Source: Botrimarina mediterranea
GTDB taxonomy: Bacteria; Planctomycetota; Planctomycetia; Pirellulales; Lacipirellulaceae
DNA length: 64,000 bases
Direction of reading: 5' to 3'
NCBI RefSeq assembly: GCF_007753265.1
Contig: NZ_CP036349.1
Coordinates: 3,753,363 to 3,817,362 of the forward strand
Shown piece after piece: positions 27,702 to 37,761 of the stretch. The notes beneath the pieces are model-generated. The model ran no database searches. It was not told where the DNA came from and saw nothing but the letters and a program-made list of their open reading frames with translations. Within the stretch, counting starts at the first letter, position 1; each line of letters starts with the position of its first letter. The position numbers were made by a program, and so were the translations under genes.

Positions 27702-27904
27702 GCCCCAGTTTGTCCATACGACGCACCCTGTGCGGACCCGTTCTTTTCGGAGTACGGCGCGCGGTCGGGGTGTGCGCGTGCCGCGCAAAGCCGCTGGGCC
27801 TGCCTACTCGTCGAGCAGTTTTCAGCCGATAACGTTGGACCCGGACGGGCCTTGTGCGGTAATTTGCCGGCCTTGTTCAGCACCTCCGAGGGCCCACCCG
27901 CCCC

Positions 27905-29386
27905 ATGTACAGCACCGACTCGTTCGACGAGATGTTCGCTTCGGCAGACGTTCCCCGCGACCCCTGCCGGGCGTTCGTCGAACGGCTCGGCGGCGTCACG
28001 CTCGACGAGCTCCGCAATCGCCAGATCGCCGCGGAGCTGCACCTCAGCAACATGGGCATCACCTTCAACGTGTACGGCCACGAGGCCGGGGTCGAGAAGG
28101 TCTGGCCGTTCGACGTGTTGCCGCGGATCATCGGCTATGACGAGTGGGCCCGTGTCGAGGCGGGGCTTCGTCAACGCGTCAAAGCGCTAAACCTGTTCAT
28201 CGACGACATCTACAACGACCAGAAGATCATCGCCGACGGGGTCGTCCCCGAGCACCTGATCCAGACCGCGTCTTCCTACCGCCCCGAGCTACGCGGCTTT
28301 AGCCCGACGAACAAGGCGTGGTGCCACATCAGCGGCGTGGACCTCGTCCGCGACCGCGACGGCGTGTTCTACGTGCTGGAGGACAACCTGCGCTGTCCTT
28401 CGGGCGTGTCGTATGTGCTCGAGAACCGTGAGATCATGAAGCGGACGTTCTCGACCATCTTCCAGGGGATGGCCGTGACGCCGGTGGAGCAGTACCCCGA
28501 GCAACTGCTGCGGACGCTGCTGGACAGCGCCCCGCCCGGGGTGGAGTCGCCCCTGGCGGTAGTCCTGACACCCGGAGTCTACAACTCGGCCTACTTCGAG
28601 CACACGTTCCTCGCCCAGCAGATGGGCGTCGAGCTGGTGCAGGGCGTGGACCTCACGGTCATCGATGACGTGGTCTACATGCGCACCACGCGCGGCCTGC
28701 GACGCATCGATGTGATCTACCGGCGGATCGATGACGACTTCCTCGACCCCGAGTGCTTCCGCGAAGACTCGGTGCTCGGCGTCCGCGGCCTAATGCGGGC
28801 TTGTCGGGCCGGCAACGTGACGCTCGCCAACGCCCCGGGCACGGGCGTCGCCGACGACAAGGCGGTCTACGCTTATGTCCCCGACATCATCCGCTACTAC
28901 CTGAGCGAAGAGCCGATCCTCGCCAACGTGCCCACCTATGTTTGTTGGGATGAACAACAGCGCGAACACGTGCTGGCCAACCTCGACAAGCTGGTGGTGA
29001 AACCGACCAACGAGTCGGGAGGTTACGGCATCGTCCTGGGACCGCGGGCTTCGAAAGAAGACCTTGAGAAGTGCGCCGAGCGGATCCGCGCGAACCCGCG
29101 CGAGCACATCGCCCAGCCGATGCTCGACCTCTCGACCGCGCCGACGCTCACGTCCGACGGCCTGGAGCCCCGACACGTGGACCTACGGCCGTTCGTCCTG
29201 GCCGGTAAAGAAATCTACGTGATGCCGGGCGGCCTGACACGGGTGGCTCTGGTCCAAGGGTCGATGATCGTCAACTCCTCGCAGGGCGGCGGCAGCAAGG
29301 ACACCTGGGTGCTCCGCGACCCCGCTGGGACCGACTCCTGGAAGGCGCTGACTAGCCACATCAATGGGTCGGCGGCGTCGGCTTGA
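27905..29386 (+). CDS. Circularly permuted ATP-grasp protein (DUF404/DUF407)
   Basis: 493 aa. Predicted amide-bond-forming ligase (ATP-dependent carboxylate-amine ligase). Family marks: [16 protein letters not shown] near the start, [39 protein letters not shown] split over residues about 135-165, [13 protein letters not shown] (ATP-binding loop, about 360-372) and [12 protein letters not shown] at the end. It heads an eight-gene co-directional cluster, with an alpha-E gene next. In this enzyme group (ATP-grasp plus alpha-E plus transglutaminase) a role in making or attaching small peptides has been proposed from genomic context; no substrate is established. Confidence 0.9.
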   Translation: MYSTDSFDEMFASADVPRDPCRAFVERLGGVTLDELRNRQIAAELHLSNMGITFNVYGHEAGVEKVWPFDVLPRIIGYDEWARVEAGLRQRVKALNLFIDDIYNDQKIIADGVVPEHLIQTASSYRPELRGFSPTNKAWCHISGVDLVRDRDGVFYVLEDNLRCPSGVSYVLENREIMKRTFSTIFQGMAVTPVEQYPEQLLRTLLDSAPPGVESPLAVVLTPGVYNSAYFEHTFLAQQMGVELVQGVDLTVIDDVVYMRTTRGLRRIDVIYRRIDDDFLDPECFREDSVLGVRGLMRACRAGNVTLANAPGTGVADDKAVYAYVPDIIRYYLSEEPILANVPTYVCWDEQQREHVLANLDKLVVKPTNESGGYGIVLGPRASKEDLEKCAERIRANPREHIAQPMLDLSTAPTLTSDGLEPRHVDLRPFVLAGKEIYVMPGGLTRVALVQGSMIVNSSQGGGSKDTWVLRDPAGTDSWKALTSHINGSAASA

Positions 29387-29455
29387 CGCCCCCACTTAAC
29401 CAAAAGTCCCCCTCGCGGCGAATCAGCCCGGGCCCCAAGCTCTCCCCCGCACCGA

Positions 29456-30448
29456 ATGTTAAGCCGCGTCGCTGAATCGATCTTCTGGATGAGCCGCTAC
29501 GTCGAGCGCGCCGAGAATGTCGCGCGCTTTATCGACGTGAACGACAACCTCACGCTCGGCGAAGGGGTCGACCTCAGCGAGCAGTGGGCGCCGCTGGTCT
29601 ACACAACGGGCGACCAGGACCTCTACAAGGAGCTCTACGGCGAGCCCCAACGCGAGGCGGTGCTGCGGTTCTTGGCGTTCGACCCACGGAATCCCAACTC
29701 GGTCTTCTCATGCGTCGCCGCCGCGCGGGAGAACGCCCGCAGCGTGCGTGAGTCGATCACCGTCGCGATGTGGGAGCAGGTCAACAAGTTCTACCTCATG
29801 GTGCAGTCGGCGCTGCAGAACAGCCGCTTCATCTCCGAGCCCAACCAATTCTGCGACATGGTCCGCCACGCCAGCCACACGCTGGTGGGCACCACCGACG
29901 CGACCATGTCTCACAACGAGGCGTGGCACTTTTCGCGTATCGGGCGGCTCCTTGAGCGTGCCGACAAGACTTCGCGGATCGTGGACGTGCAGTACTTCCA
30001 CCTGCTGCCGGGCCTGGACGACGTCGGCTCGACGCTCGACGTGGTCCGCTGGTCGGCCCTGCTGAAGTCCGCGAGCGCTCTGACCATGTACCGCCGCGTC
30101 CACGGCCGGATCACTCCCGCGGAGGTGGCCGAGTTCCTGATCCTGGACCGCGACTTCCCCCGTTCGATGCGGTTCTGCCTGATGCGGGCCCAGGAATCGA
30201 TCAGCGAGATCACCGGCAGTCGGCCGGGGACGTTCAGCTGCCGCTCGGAGAAACTCGCCGGTCGCCTGCGGTCGGAAATGGACTACACCGCGATCGACGA
30301 CGTCGTCCGCGAAGGGATGCACGAGTACATCGACGCCTTCCAACGCCGGCTGAACGACATCGGCGACGCCCTCTTAAAGGACTTCTTCACGCTGGACACG
30401 GACGCAAAACCGCCGAAGCAGACGCAGTTTCAACGTATGCTGCACTGA
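29456..30448 (+). CDS. Alpha-E domain protein (DUF403)
   Basis: 330 aa, nearly all alpha-helical. The N-terminus MLSRVAESIFWMSRYVERAENVAR is the hallmark of the family, given here in two parts (MLSRVAESIFW, MSRYVERAENVAR). SHNEAWHFSRIGRLLERADKTSR near residues 155-180 repeats the E-R-A-D motif. The partner of ATP-grasp proteins; the same domain is fused to an ATP-grasp in the 33999 gene. Role unknown, perhaps a substrate or scaffold subunit. Confidence 0.9.
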   Translation: MLSRVAESIFWMSRYVERAENVARFIDVNDNLTLGEGVDLSEQWAPLVYTTGDQDLYKELYGEPQREAVLRFLAFDPRNPNSVFSCVAAARENARSVRESITVAMWEQVNKFYLMVQSALQNSRFISEPNQFCDMVRHASHTLVGTTDATMSHNEAWHFSRIGRLLERADKTSRIVDVQYFHLLPGLDDVGSTLDVVRWSALLKSASALTMYRRVHGRITPAEVAEFLILDRDFPRSMRFCLMRAQESISEITGSRPGTFSCRSEKLAGRLRSEMDYTAIDDVVREGMHEYIDAFQRRLNDIGDALLKDFFTLDTDAKPPKQTQFQRMLH

Positions 30449-30522
30449 TTCGCTAGCCGCCCAAGCCCCCCGCCCCTACACCCGGCACAACCGGGTCCCG
30501 CCGACCGCGCCGTCGTCAAATA

Positions 30523-33500
30523 ATGAGTATTCGTGTTGCGCTGCACCACCGGACCAGCTACCGGTACGACCGACCCATCAGCATCGGCCCGCAGGTGATC
30601 CGCCTGCGGCCGGCGCCCCACTCACGGACGCCGATCGAGAGCTACTCGATGCAGGTCGGGCCGGCCGACCACTTCGTCAACTGGCAGCAGGACCCGTTCG
30701 GCAACTACCTGGCGCGGTGCGTCTTCAACGAGCAGGCGACCGAGCTCGACATCACGGTCGACCTAACGGCGTCGCTGTCGGCAATTAATCCCTTCGACTT
30801 CTTCTTGGAACCCAACGCCGAGAAGACCCCCTTCTACTACGACGAAGAATCGCAGCACAACCTGAAGCCCTACTTCGCCACGAACGAAGAGAGCCCGGCG
30901 CTCATGGAGTTGCTGGCGACGATCGACCGCACGCCGCGGAAGACGATCGACTTCCTGGTCGATATCAACCAACTGCTGCAGCGCGAGATCGGCTACACAA
31001 TCCGGCTCGAACCGGGCGTGCAGACCTGCGAAGAGACGCTCACCAAGCGCACCGGCTCGTGCCGCGATTCGGCGTGGCTGATGTGCCAAGCGCTACGGCA
31101 TTTGGGTTTCGCGTCGCGCTTCGTGTCGGGCTACTTGATCCAGCTGACGGCCGACCAGAAGTCGCTCGACGGCCCGTCGGGCCCCGAAGAGGACTTCACC
31201 GACCTGCACGCCTGGACCGAGGTGTTCCTCCCCGGCGCGGGCTGGGTGGGCCTCGACCCCACGTCGGGCCTCTTCGCCGGCGAGGGTCACATCCCGCTGG
31301 CCTGCACGCCACAACCGACGTCCGCCGCGCCGATTAGCGGCGGCCACGAGCCGTGCGAGGTCGAGTTCGACTTCGCAATGTCGGTCGAGCGCGTCCACGA
31401 AGACCCGCGCGTCACCAAGCCGTACACCGAAGACGAGTGGATTCGGATCGAGTCGCTGGGTCACGAGATCGACCGTCATCTCGAAGCGGGCGACGTGCGC
31501 CTCACGATGGGCGGCGAGCCCACGTTCGTCTCGATCGACGACATGGACGGCGAAGAGTGGCAGACCGCCGCGGTCGGCCCGAACAAGCGCCGCCTCGCCG
31601 ACAACCTGCTGCTGCGCCTGAAGCGGCGCTTCGGCAAGGGCGGACTGCTCCACTACGGGCAGGGCAAGTGGTACCCCGGCGAGCAACTGCCACGCTGGGC
31701 CCTGTCGTGCTACTGGCGCGCGGACGGGCAGCCGATCTGGGAGAACGACGAGCTGTTCGCCAAGGACGGCGTCTCGTACGGCCACACGGCCGACGACGCC
31801 CGCCGCTTCGGTAAGGCGCTCGCCGAGCGGCTGGTCGTGAACCCGGAGCACGTCATCGACGGCTTCGAGGACGCCATGTACTACGCATGGCGCGAGCGGC
31901 GGCTGCCGGCGAACGTCGATGTCCGCGACTCGAAGCTCGACGACAAAGAAGAACGCACCCGCCTGGCGCGGGTGTTCGAGCAAGGGCTGACGAGCTCGGT
32001 CGGCGTCGCCCTGCCGTTGCAGTTCGCTTGGTGGGAGTTCCAGCCGCGTTGGCGAAGCGGCAAGTGGATCGTGCGGTCGGAGGAGATGTTCCTGCTGCCG
32101 GGGGACTCACCGATGGGCTATCGATTGCCGATCCAATCGCTCGTCTACGACGACCGGCCGGCGCACGCCAAGGCGTTCCTCGAGGCCGACCCCTTCGACG
32201 CCGAGCGCCCGCTGCCGATGCGGGAGCGTCTGCGGCGCGCGGTGCCCGTGCCCGTCGGCGTCGCCGGCGGTGGCTACGGGTACGGCGGCGGTGGCGGAGA
32301 CTACGGCCACCACGACTTCCAGTTCCAAGGACGCCACCATGACGGCAACGGCGCCAATGGCGCCGGCCACGGCTATGGCGACAACGGTCACGGCCACGAT
32401 CCTTCGCAACCGCAACATCCCTTGCCGGAAGGAAGCGCTTCGCGGTTCGATCCCTACAAAGCCGACGTCAACTACAACGACCCGTCGAACCTGATCCGCA
32501 CCGCGATGTGCATCGAGCCGCGCGGCGGCACGCTCCATATCTTCATGCCGCCGATCGAACGGCTGGACGTGTACCTCGACCTGATCGCCGCGGTGGAGGA
32601 GACCGCCGAGGACCTGCAACTGCCGGTCGTCCTTGAGGGCTACCTGCCCCCGCACGACAGCCGCCTCAAGCATATCAAGGCGACGCCAGACCCAGGAGTC
32701 ATCGAGGTCAACGTCCACCCCGCCCACAGTTGGGACGAACTGGTGGAGATCACGACCGGCGTCTACGACGACGCCCGTGAGAGCCGCCTCGGGACGGAGA
32801 AGTTCGACCTCGATGGCTCCCACACCGGCACCGGTGGCGGCAACCACGTGGTGCTTGGCGGCTCGACGCCAGCGGACAGCCCCTGGCTGCGTCGCCCGGA
32901 CCTCTTGAAGAGCTTCCTTGGCTACTGGAACAACCACCCGTCGCTGTCGTACCTGTTCAGCGGCAAGTTCGTTGGACCGACGAGCCAGGCGCCGCGCGTT
33001 GAAGAGGCGCGGGCCGACAACCTCTACGAACTCAAGATCGCCTTCGAGCAGGTCCGCAAGGGCGAGCACACGCCGCCGTGGTTGGTGGACCGGATTTTCC
33101 GTCACCTGCTTGTCGACGGCACCGGCAACACCCACCGCGCGGAGTTCTGCATCGACAAGCTGTTCTCCCCCGACACCTCGTCGGGCCGGCTCGGCCTGCT
33201 CGAGTTCCGCGCCTTCGAGATGCCGCCGCACGCGCGGATGAGCCTCACACAGCAACTGTTGCTGCGGGCGTTGGTCGCTCGGTTCTGGGAGACACCCTAC
33301 GAAAAGCCGCTGGTTTCCTGGGGCACCTCGCTGCACGACAAGTGGATGCTGCCTCACTTCATTTGGCAGGACTTCGAGGACGTCATCGAAGCGACCCGCG
33401 CCGCGGGCTTCCCGCTGGAGCGTGATTGGTTTGCTCCGCACCTTGAGTTCCGCTACCCGTTCATCGGCCAGTTCACGCAGCGCGGCGTGAACGTCGAGCT

Positions 33501-33999
33501 GCGGCGGGCGATCGAGCCCTGGTACGTCCTCGGCGAGGAAGGCGCCCCGGGCGGCACCGCGCGGTACGTCGATTCATCGGTCGAACGCATGCAGGTGAAG
33601 GTCAATGGCATGACCGACCCGCGTTACGTGCTGACCTGCAACGGCCGCCGCGTGCCGCTCCACCCAACCGGCGTGCAGGGCGAGTTCGTCGCGGGCGTCC
33701 GCTACCGGGCGTGGCAGCCGCCGAGCTGCCTGCACCCGACGATCCCGGTAGACGGTCCGTTGGTGTTCGACCTCGTGGACGAGTGGATGGACCGCTCCGC
33801 CGGCGGTTGCCAGTACCACGTCGGCCATCCAGGCGGGCTTAACCCGCAAACTTTCCCTGTCAACGCCCTGGAGGCCGAGACCCGTCGGGCGACGCGATTC
33901 CTCGCTTTCGGTCATACGGCAGGTAAAGCTATGATGAGGGACGACGGTCCTAATCCCGAGTTCCCGCTCACGCTCGATCTCCGCCGCGGCAAGCATTGA
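30523..33999 (+). CDS. Transglutaminase-like protein fused to DUF2126
   Basis: 1158 aa. A transglutaminase N-terminal beta domain (about 1-90) is followed by a papain-like transglutaminase core with the triad Cys180 (KRTGSCRDSAW), His229 (DLHAWTEVF) and Asp245 (GLDPTSG). From about residue 330 DUF2126 follows (RLTMGGEPTFVSIDDMDG... to the end), itself a large domain found only with this gene set. A Gly/His/Tyr-rich insertion of about 55 residues (roughly 580-637) splits DUF2126. The chain lacks a signal peptide, so it is cytoplasmic. Such proteases or transferases are proposed to make or cleave the amide bonds formed by the ATP-grasp partners. The next gene overlaps its stop by one base. Confidence 0.9.
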   Translation: MSIRVALHHRTSYRYDRPISIGPQVIRLRPAPHSRTPIESYSMQVGPADHFVNWQQDPFGNYLARCVFNEQATELDITVDLTASLSAINPFDFFLEPNAEKTPFYYDEESQHNLKPYFATNEESPALMELLATIDRTPRKTIDFLVDINQLLQREIGYTIRLEPGVQTCEETLTKRTGSCRDSAWLMCQALRHLGFASRFVSGYLIQLTADQKSLDGPSGPEEDFTDLHAWTEVFLPGAGWVGLDPTSGLFAGEGHIPLACTPQPTSAAPISGGHEPCEVEFDFAMSVERVHEDPRVTKPYTEDEWIRIESLGHEIDRHLEAGDVRLTMGGEPTFVSIDDMDGEEWQTAAVGPNKRRLADNLLLRLKRRFGKGGLLHYGQGKWYPGEQLPRWALSCYWRADGQPIWENDELFAKDGVSYGHTADDARRFGKALAERLVVNPEHVIDGFEDAMYYAWRERRLPANVDVRDSKLDDKEERTRLARVFEQGLTSSVGVALPLQFAWWEFQPRWRSGKWIVRSEEMFLLPGDSPMGYRLPIQSLVYDDRPAHAKAFLEADPFDAERPLPMRERLRRAVPVPVGVAGGGYGYGGGGGDYGHHDFQFQGRHHDGNGANGAGHGYGDNGHGHDPSQPQHPLPEGSASRFDPYKADVNYNDPSNLIRTAMCIEPRGGTLHIFMPPIERLDVYLDLIAAVEETAEDLQLPVVLEGYLPPHDSRLKHIKATPDPGVIEVNVHPAHSWDELVEITTGVYDDARESRLGTEKFDLDGSHTGTGGGNHVVLGGSTPADSPWLRRPDLLKSFLGYWNNHPSLSYLFSGKFVGPTSQAPRVEEARADNLYELKIAFEQVRKGEHTPPWLVDRIFRHLLVDGTGNTHRAEFCIDKLFSPDTSSGRLGLLEFRAFEMPPHARMSLTQQLLLRALVARFWETPYEKPLVSWGTSLHDKWMLPHFIWQDFEDVIEATRAAGFPLERDWFAPHLEFRYPFIGQFTQRGVNVELRRAIEPWYVLGEEGAPGGTARYVDSSVERMQVKVNGMTDPRYVLTCNGRRVPLHPTGVQGEFVAGVRYRAWQPPSCLHPTIPVDGPLVFDLVDEWMDRSAGGCQYHVGHPGGLNPQTFPVNALEAETRRATRFLAFGHTAGKAMMRDDGPNPEFPLTLDLRRGKH

Positions 34000-36581
34000 T
34001 GCAGAGTCAGGCGCAGTCTCTCGGTGGTCCGGCAAGCACCGCTCCGAATAGCGCCGAGCCTGGATCGCTGTTCGCTGAGTACGCGCCGATCGCCGGCGTC
34101 TACGACGAGATGCTCGACGAGACGGGCCGTTCACGGCCCGCCTGGAAGGGCTTCCGCTCGCAGGTCGCGCAGATCGGCGAAGTCGAGCTGCTGCGCCGCT
34201 GGACGCAGTCGCAACGGCTGATCAACGAGAACGGCATCGTCTACAGCGCCTACGGCGACGCCGAGGGACGCTACCGCCCCTGGGCGCTCGACCCCTCGCC
34301 GCTGCTGCTGCACGAGAGCGAATGGGGCGCCATCTCGCAGGGCTTGTCGCAGCGGGCTTCGCTGCTCGAGCTGCTGATCGCCGACCTCTACGGCGACCAG
34401 CAGCTAATCACCTCGGGCCTGTTGCCCCCGGAGGTGGTCTACTCGCACCCGGGCTACCGTGTGGCGTTGCATCGCCCACCGATGGCCAAAGGGGGTCGGC
34501 CGCCGAACTTGCTGTTTTACGCCGCGGACCTCGGCCGCTCTCCGGACGGCCAGTGGTGGGTCTTGGCGGATCGGACCGAAGCGCCCTCGGGCGTCGGCTT
34601 TGCGCTCGAGAATCGGCTGGTCACTTCACGGATGCTCGCCGAGTCGTTCCGCGAACGCCGCGTCCGGCGTCTTGCGCCGTTCTTCCTGCAACTGCAAGCG
34701 ACATTGCGTCGCTGGGCGCCCGCCGGGCGCACAAACCCGACCATCGCGATTCTCAGCCAAGGCGCCGCGCACCCCAATTACTTCGAAGACGCTTACCTCG
34801 CTCGCTACCTCGGCTATCTGCTCGTCGAAGGCGAGGACCTCACCGTTCGCAGCCGCCAGTTGTGGATGAAAACACTCGACGGCCTCGCGCCGATCGACGT
34901 GCTGGTGCGGCGGCCCAGCACCGACCAATGCGACCCGCTCGAACTGGGGGGCGAGTCCCCAGTCGGCGTAGCAGGCTTGGTCCAGGCAGAACGCGACGGC
35001 GCCTTGCTGGTCGCCAACGCTTGCGGCAGCGGCCTGGTCGAGTCTCCGATCTTTATGTCCTTCTTGCCACGGCTTTGCCAAGAGCTGTTGGGCGAAGACC
35101 TCCAGCTGCCGGGCGTCGCCACTTGGTGGTGCGGCGACCCCGAGGCGCTCGAGTACGTCATCGAGAACCTCGACACCCTGATCCTCAAGACCGCCTTCCG
35201 GCGCCGTGGCCAAGAGTCGTTGCTCACCAACAAGCTGCGCAAGTCGCCGCGTGACGCGCTGGTGAAGATGATCCGCAGCGACCCGGTCAACTTCGTCGCC
35301 CAGGAGCAAGTGAACCGCTCCGCGTCGCCGACCTATCGTCAAGGGAAGGTGCAGCCCGCGCGGGTGGCGCTGCGGGCGTTCGTCGTCGCGGGTGACGGCG
35401 ATTACCACGTGATGCCCGGCGCGCTGGCGCGGACGTCGATCGACTCCGGGCCGCTGGAGGCGACGCTGCTTACGGGTGAAGGGAGCAAGGACGTCTGGAT
35501 CGTAGGAGACAAGCCGGTCGAGGTAGTGACCCTGCTCCCCGGCGAGCACGAGTCGATCGAACTCGTACGGATCGGCTCTGAGCTCCCCAGCCGTGTGGCG
35601 GACAACAGCTACTGGTTCGGGCGGCAGCTCGAACGAGCGGACGCCGCGGCGCGGCTGGTGCGCATCGTCGCGACGCGGCTGAGCAGCGAAGGCAACGCGG
35701 CGGACTTTCCCGAGCTGCCCGCCCTGATCCGCGCGTTGGCGGAGAAGGGACAGATCGAACCCGGCTACGCCCTGGCCGAGATGCGCGAGCGGTTGCCGAT
35801 GGTTGAGCTAGCATTGCCGCGCGAGGTGCTGAACCACACACAATCGAGCTCACTTGCGGCGACGGTCGATCGGATGTTCGCGTCGGCCGCCAAGGTGCGA
35901 GACCGGTTGTCGCGCGACACCTGGCGGATTGTGCTGCGGGTCTACGAGGACTTCCGCAACCAAGACGCCGGCGGGGCCAACCTCACCGACGTGCTGAATC
36001 TGACGAACGAGCTGATCATCGACCTTGCGGCGCTGGGCGGCATGGTGGTCGAGAGCATGACGCGAACGCAGTTCTACCGCTTCCTCGACATCGGCCGGCG
36101 CCTCGAACGCGCGATGCAAGCGATCGACCTCTTGCGGACTTGCCTCGTCGAGTCGCGCGACGTCTCCCCTGCCCTGCTCGAAGCGCTCTTGGAGTCGGCC
36201 GACAGCCTGATGACCTACCGCGCCCGCTACCGCGCAAGCGTCAAGCTGGCGCCGGTGCTGGATTTGCTCGTCACCGACGAAACCAATCCCCGCAGCATCG
36301 CCTACCAACTCAACACGCTCGAACGGCACATCGGCAAGCTGCCCCGCGCGGACGACGGCGGCCCCGGCGCCCCGCCCGAGCAGCGGCTGGCGCTCGCCCT
36401 CTCGCACACCGTGCGGATGGCCGACATCCGCGAAATCTGCGAGGCGTACGAACTCGACAACCCACGCCCCCTCACTAGGCTGTTGTCTGACCTCGAACGC
36501 GACCTGCCCGCCTTGTCGCACGCGATCTCCTTGAAGTACCTGGCTCACTCCGGCCCACCGCGTCAGCTCGCGCCGACGTGA
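33999..36581 (+). CDS. ATP-grasp (circularly permuted) fused to alpha-E domain
   Basis: 860 aa from the ATG that shares its A with the previous stop codon (TGATG); a TTG one codon earlier is the alternative. ATP-grasp part about residues 20-510 (YSAYGDAEGRYRPWALDPSP; VLADRTEAPSGVGFALENR; ILKTAFRRRGQES in place of the usual V-K-P loop; EGSKDVWIVGD). Alpha-E part about 535-850 (ADNSYWFGRQLERADAAARL; RRLERAMQAIDLL). This is the fused form of the pair encoded by 27905 and 29456, giving two ATP-grasp/alpha-E sets in one cluster. The ILKTAFRR variant at the lysine loop suggests a different or reduced catalytic activity, but this is inference. Confidence 0.88.
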   Translation: MQSQAQSLGGPASTAPNSAEPGSLFAEYAPIAGVYDEMLDETGRSRPAWKGFRSQVAQIGEVELLRRWTQSQRLINENGIVYSAYGDAEGRYRPWALDPSPLLLHESEWGAISQGLSQRASLLELLIADLYGDQQLITSGLLPPEVVYSHPGYRVALHRPPMAKGGRPPNLLFYAADLGRSPDGQWWVLADRTEAPSGVGFALENRLVTSRMLAESFRERRVRRLAPFFLQLQATLRRWAPAGRTNPTIAILSQGAAHPNYFEDAYLARYLGYLLVEGEDLTVRSRQLWMKTLDGLAPIDVLVRRPSTDQCDPLELGGESPVGVAGLVQAERDGALLVANACGSGLVESPIFMSFLPRLCQELLGEDLQLPGVATWWCGDPEALEYVIENLDTLILKTAFRRRGQESLLTNKLRKSPRDALVKMIRSDPVNFVAQEQVNRSASPTYRQGKVQPARVALRAFVVAGDGDYHVMPGALARTSIDSGPLEATLLTGEGSKDVWIVGDKPVEVVTLLPGEHESIELVRIGSELPSRVADNSYWFGRQLERADAAARLVRIVATRLSSEGNAADFPELPALIRALAEKGQIEPGYALAEMRERLPMVELALPREVLNHTQSSSLAATVDRMFASAAKVRDRLSRDTWRIVLRVYEDFRNQDAGGANLTDVLNLTNELIIDLAALGGMVVESMTRTQFYRFLDIGRRLERAMQAIDLLRTCLVESRDVSPALLEALLESADSLMTYRARYRASVKLAPVLDLLVTDETNPRSIAYQLNTLERHIGKLPRADDGGPGAPPEQRLALALSHTVRMADIREICEAYELDNPRPLTRLLSDLERDLPALSHAISLKYLAHSGPPRQLAPT

Positions 36582-36598
36582 GGCTTGAGGCTTCGTCC

Positions 36599-36673
36599 TG
36601 TAGGAGGCGTCGCCGACGCCGATGACGCGCAACTGCTAAGAGACCGAAATCGGCGTCGGCGACGCCTCCTACA
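36599..36673. repeat. Inverted repeat with 25-bp perfect arms (TGTAGGAGGCGTCGCCGACGCCGAT class)
   Basis: 36599-36623 and 36649-36673 are exact reverse complements; the arm core is AGGAGGCGTCGCCGACGCC, itself partly palindromic. It lies within the ATP-grasp/transglutaminase cluster, 17 nt after a stop codon. Confidence 0.85.
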
Positions 36674-36751
36674 AATTTCATTCGCGCTGCCTAACCGCCC
36701 TGCCAAATCCAATGCCCCTCGTCCCCCGCCCCTAGCCCCCCGCCCCTCCCC

Positions 36752-37630
36752 TTGCGCTACCGCATCCGCCACTCGACGAAGTACGCCTACAGCGACACGG
36801 TCGCTGTGTGCCACAACTTGGTGCGGCTCGCGCCGCGGGCGTTTGGTGGGCAGACGCTCGACTCCTACCGGCTAATCGTGTCCCCCGACCCATCGGACTG
36901 CGCCAAGCGGACGGACCTGTTCGGCAACCGAGTCGAGTTCTTCTCGATTCAACGGGCCCATCAAACCCTGACGCTGACGGCGATCAGCGACGTCGAGGTC
37001 CATGAGCAGCCGCTGCTGCCGGCGACGTCTCTCCCGTGGGAGACCGTGCGGGACTCGTTCCGCTTGCCGGGGGACGCCGACGCCACCAAGGCGTATCGCT
37101 TCGCGTTTCCCTCCACGCACGTCCCACGGAACGCAACCCTGCGCGACTACGCGTCGACATCCTTCACTCCCGGCAGGCCGATCCTCGACGCCGCTCGCGA
37201 CCTCACCAGCCGGATCCACGCCGACTTCAAGTACGATCCCCGGGCGACGACCGTCAGCACGCCAGTGCTGGATGCGTTTAACGCTCGCGCGGGCGTGTGC
37301 CAGGACTTCGCCCACGTCGAGATCGCCTGCCTGCGGTCGCTGGGGCTCGCGGCGCGGTACGTGAGCGGCTACCTGCGGACGATCCCGCCGCCGGGCAAGG
37401 CTCGGTTGGTGGGCGCCGACGCGTCACATGCGTGGCTGAGCGTCTATTGCGGCGCCATCGGCTGGGTGGATTTCGATCCGACGAACGATTGCATCCCGGG
37501 AACCGATCACATCACCGTCGCGATCGGCCGCGACTACGCCGACATCAGCCCCATCCAAGGCGTCTTCGTCGGCGGTGGCTCGCACACGATGGTCGTGTCG
37601 GTCGACGTGGAGCCTCGCGACACTGTCTAA
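36752..37630 (+). CDS. Transglutaminase family protein
   Basis: 292 aa, starting at TTG (no ATG or GTG fits; MRYRIRHSTKYAYSD is the family's normal N-terminus). N-terminal beta domain about 1-85; core with Cys183 (GVCQDFAHVE), His226 (ASHAWLSV) and Asp242 (VDFDPTND). A smaller relative of the N-terminal part of the 30523 product. Cytoplasmic. Fifth gene of the cluster and, with the ATP-grasp and alpha-E genes, part of the conserved set. Confidence 0.9.
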   Translation: MRYRIRHSTKYAYSDTVAVCHNLVRLAPRAFGGQTLDSYRLIVSPDPSDCAKRTDLFGNRVEFFSIQRAHQTLTLTAISDVEVHEQPLLPATSLPWETVRDSFRLPGDADATKAYRFAFPSTHVPRNATLRDYASTSFTPGRPILDAARDLTSRIHADFKYDPRATTVSTPVLDAFNARAGVCQDFAHVEIACLRSLGLAARYVSGYLRTIPPPGKARLVGADASHAWLSVYCGAIGWVDFDPTNDCIPGTDHITVAIGRDYADISPIQGVFVGGGSHTMVVSVDVEPRDTV

Positions 37631-37642
37631 CTTGGTTCCGAA

Positions 37643-37744
37643 GAATGGGACACGGATGGACGCGGATTTAAAGAATAGCCGCGGATACAATTCAAGAAGC
37701 AATCCGCGTTTATCCTTTTCATCCGCGTCATCCGCGTTCCATTC
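37643..37744. repeat. Inverted repeat, ACGGATGNACGCGGAT class
   Basis: GGACACGGATGGACGCGGAT (37648-37667) pairs with ATCCGCGTCATCCGCGTTCC (37721-37740) with small mismatches, and further CGCGGAT/ATCCGCG pairs lie inside. It lies between the transglutaminase and amidase genes. Confidence 0.75.
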
Positions 37745-37761
37745 TTTTTTCTTTTGAATCG

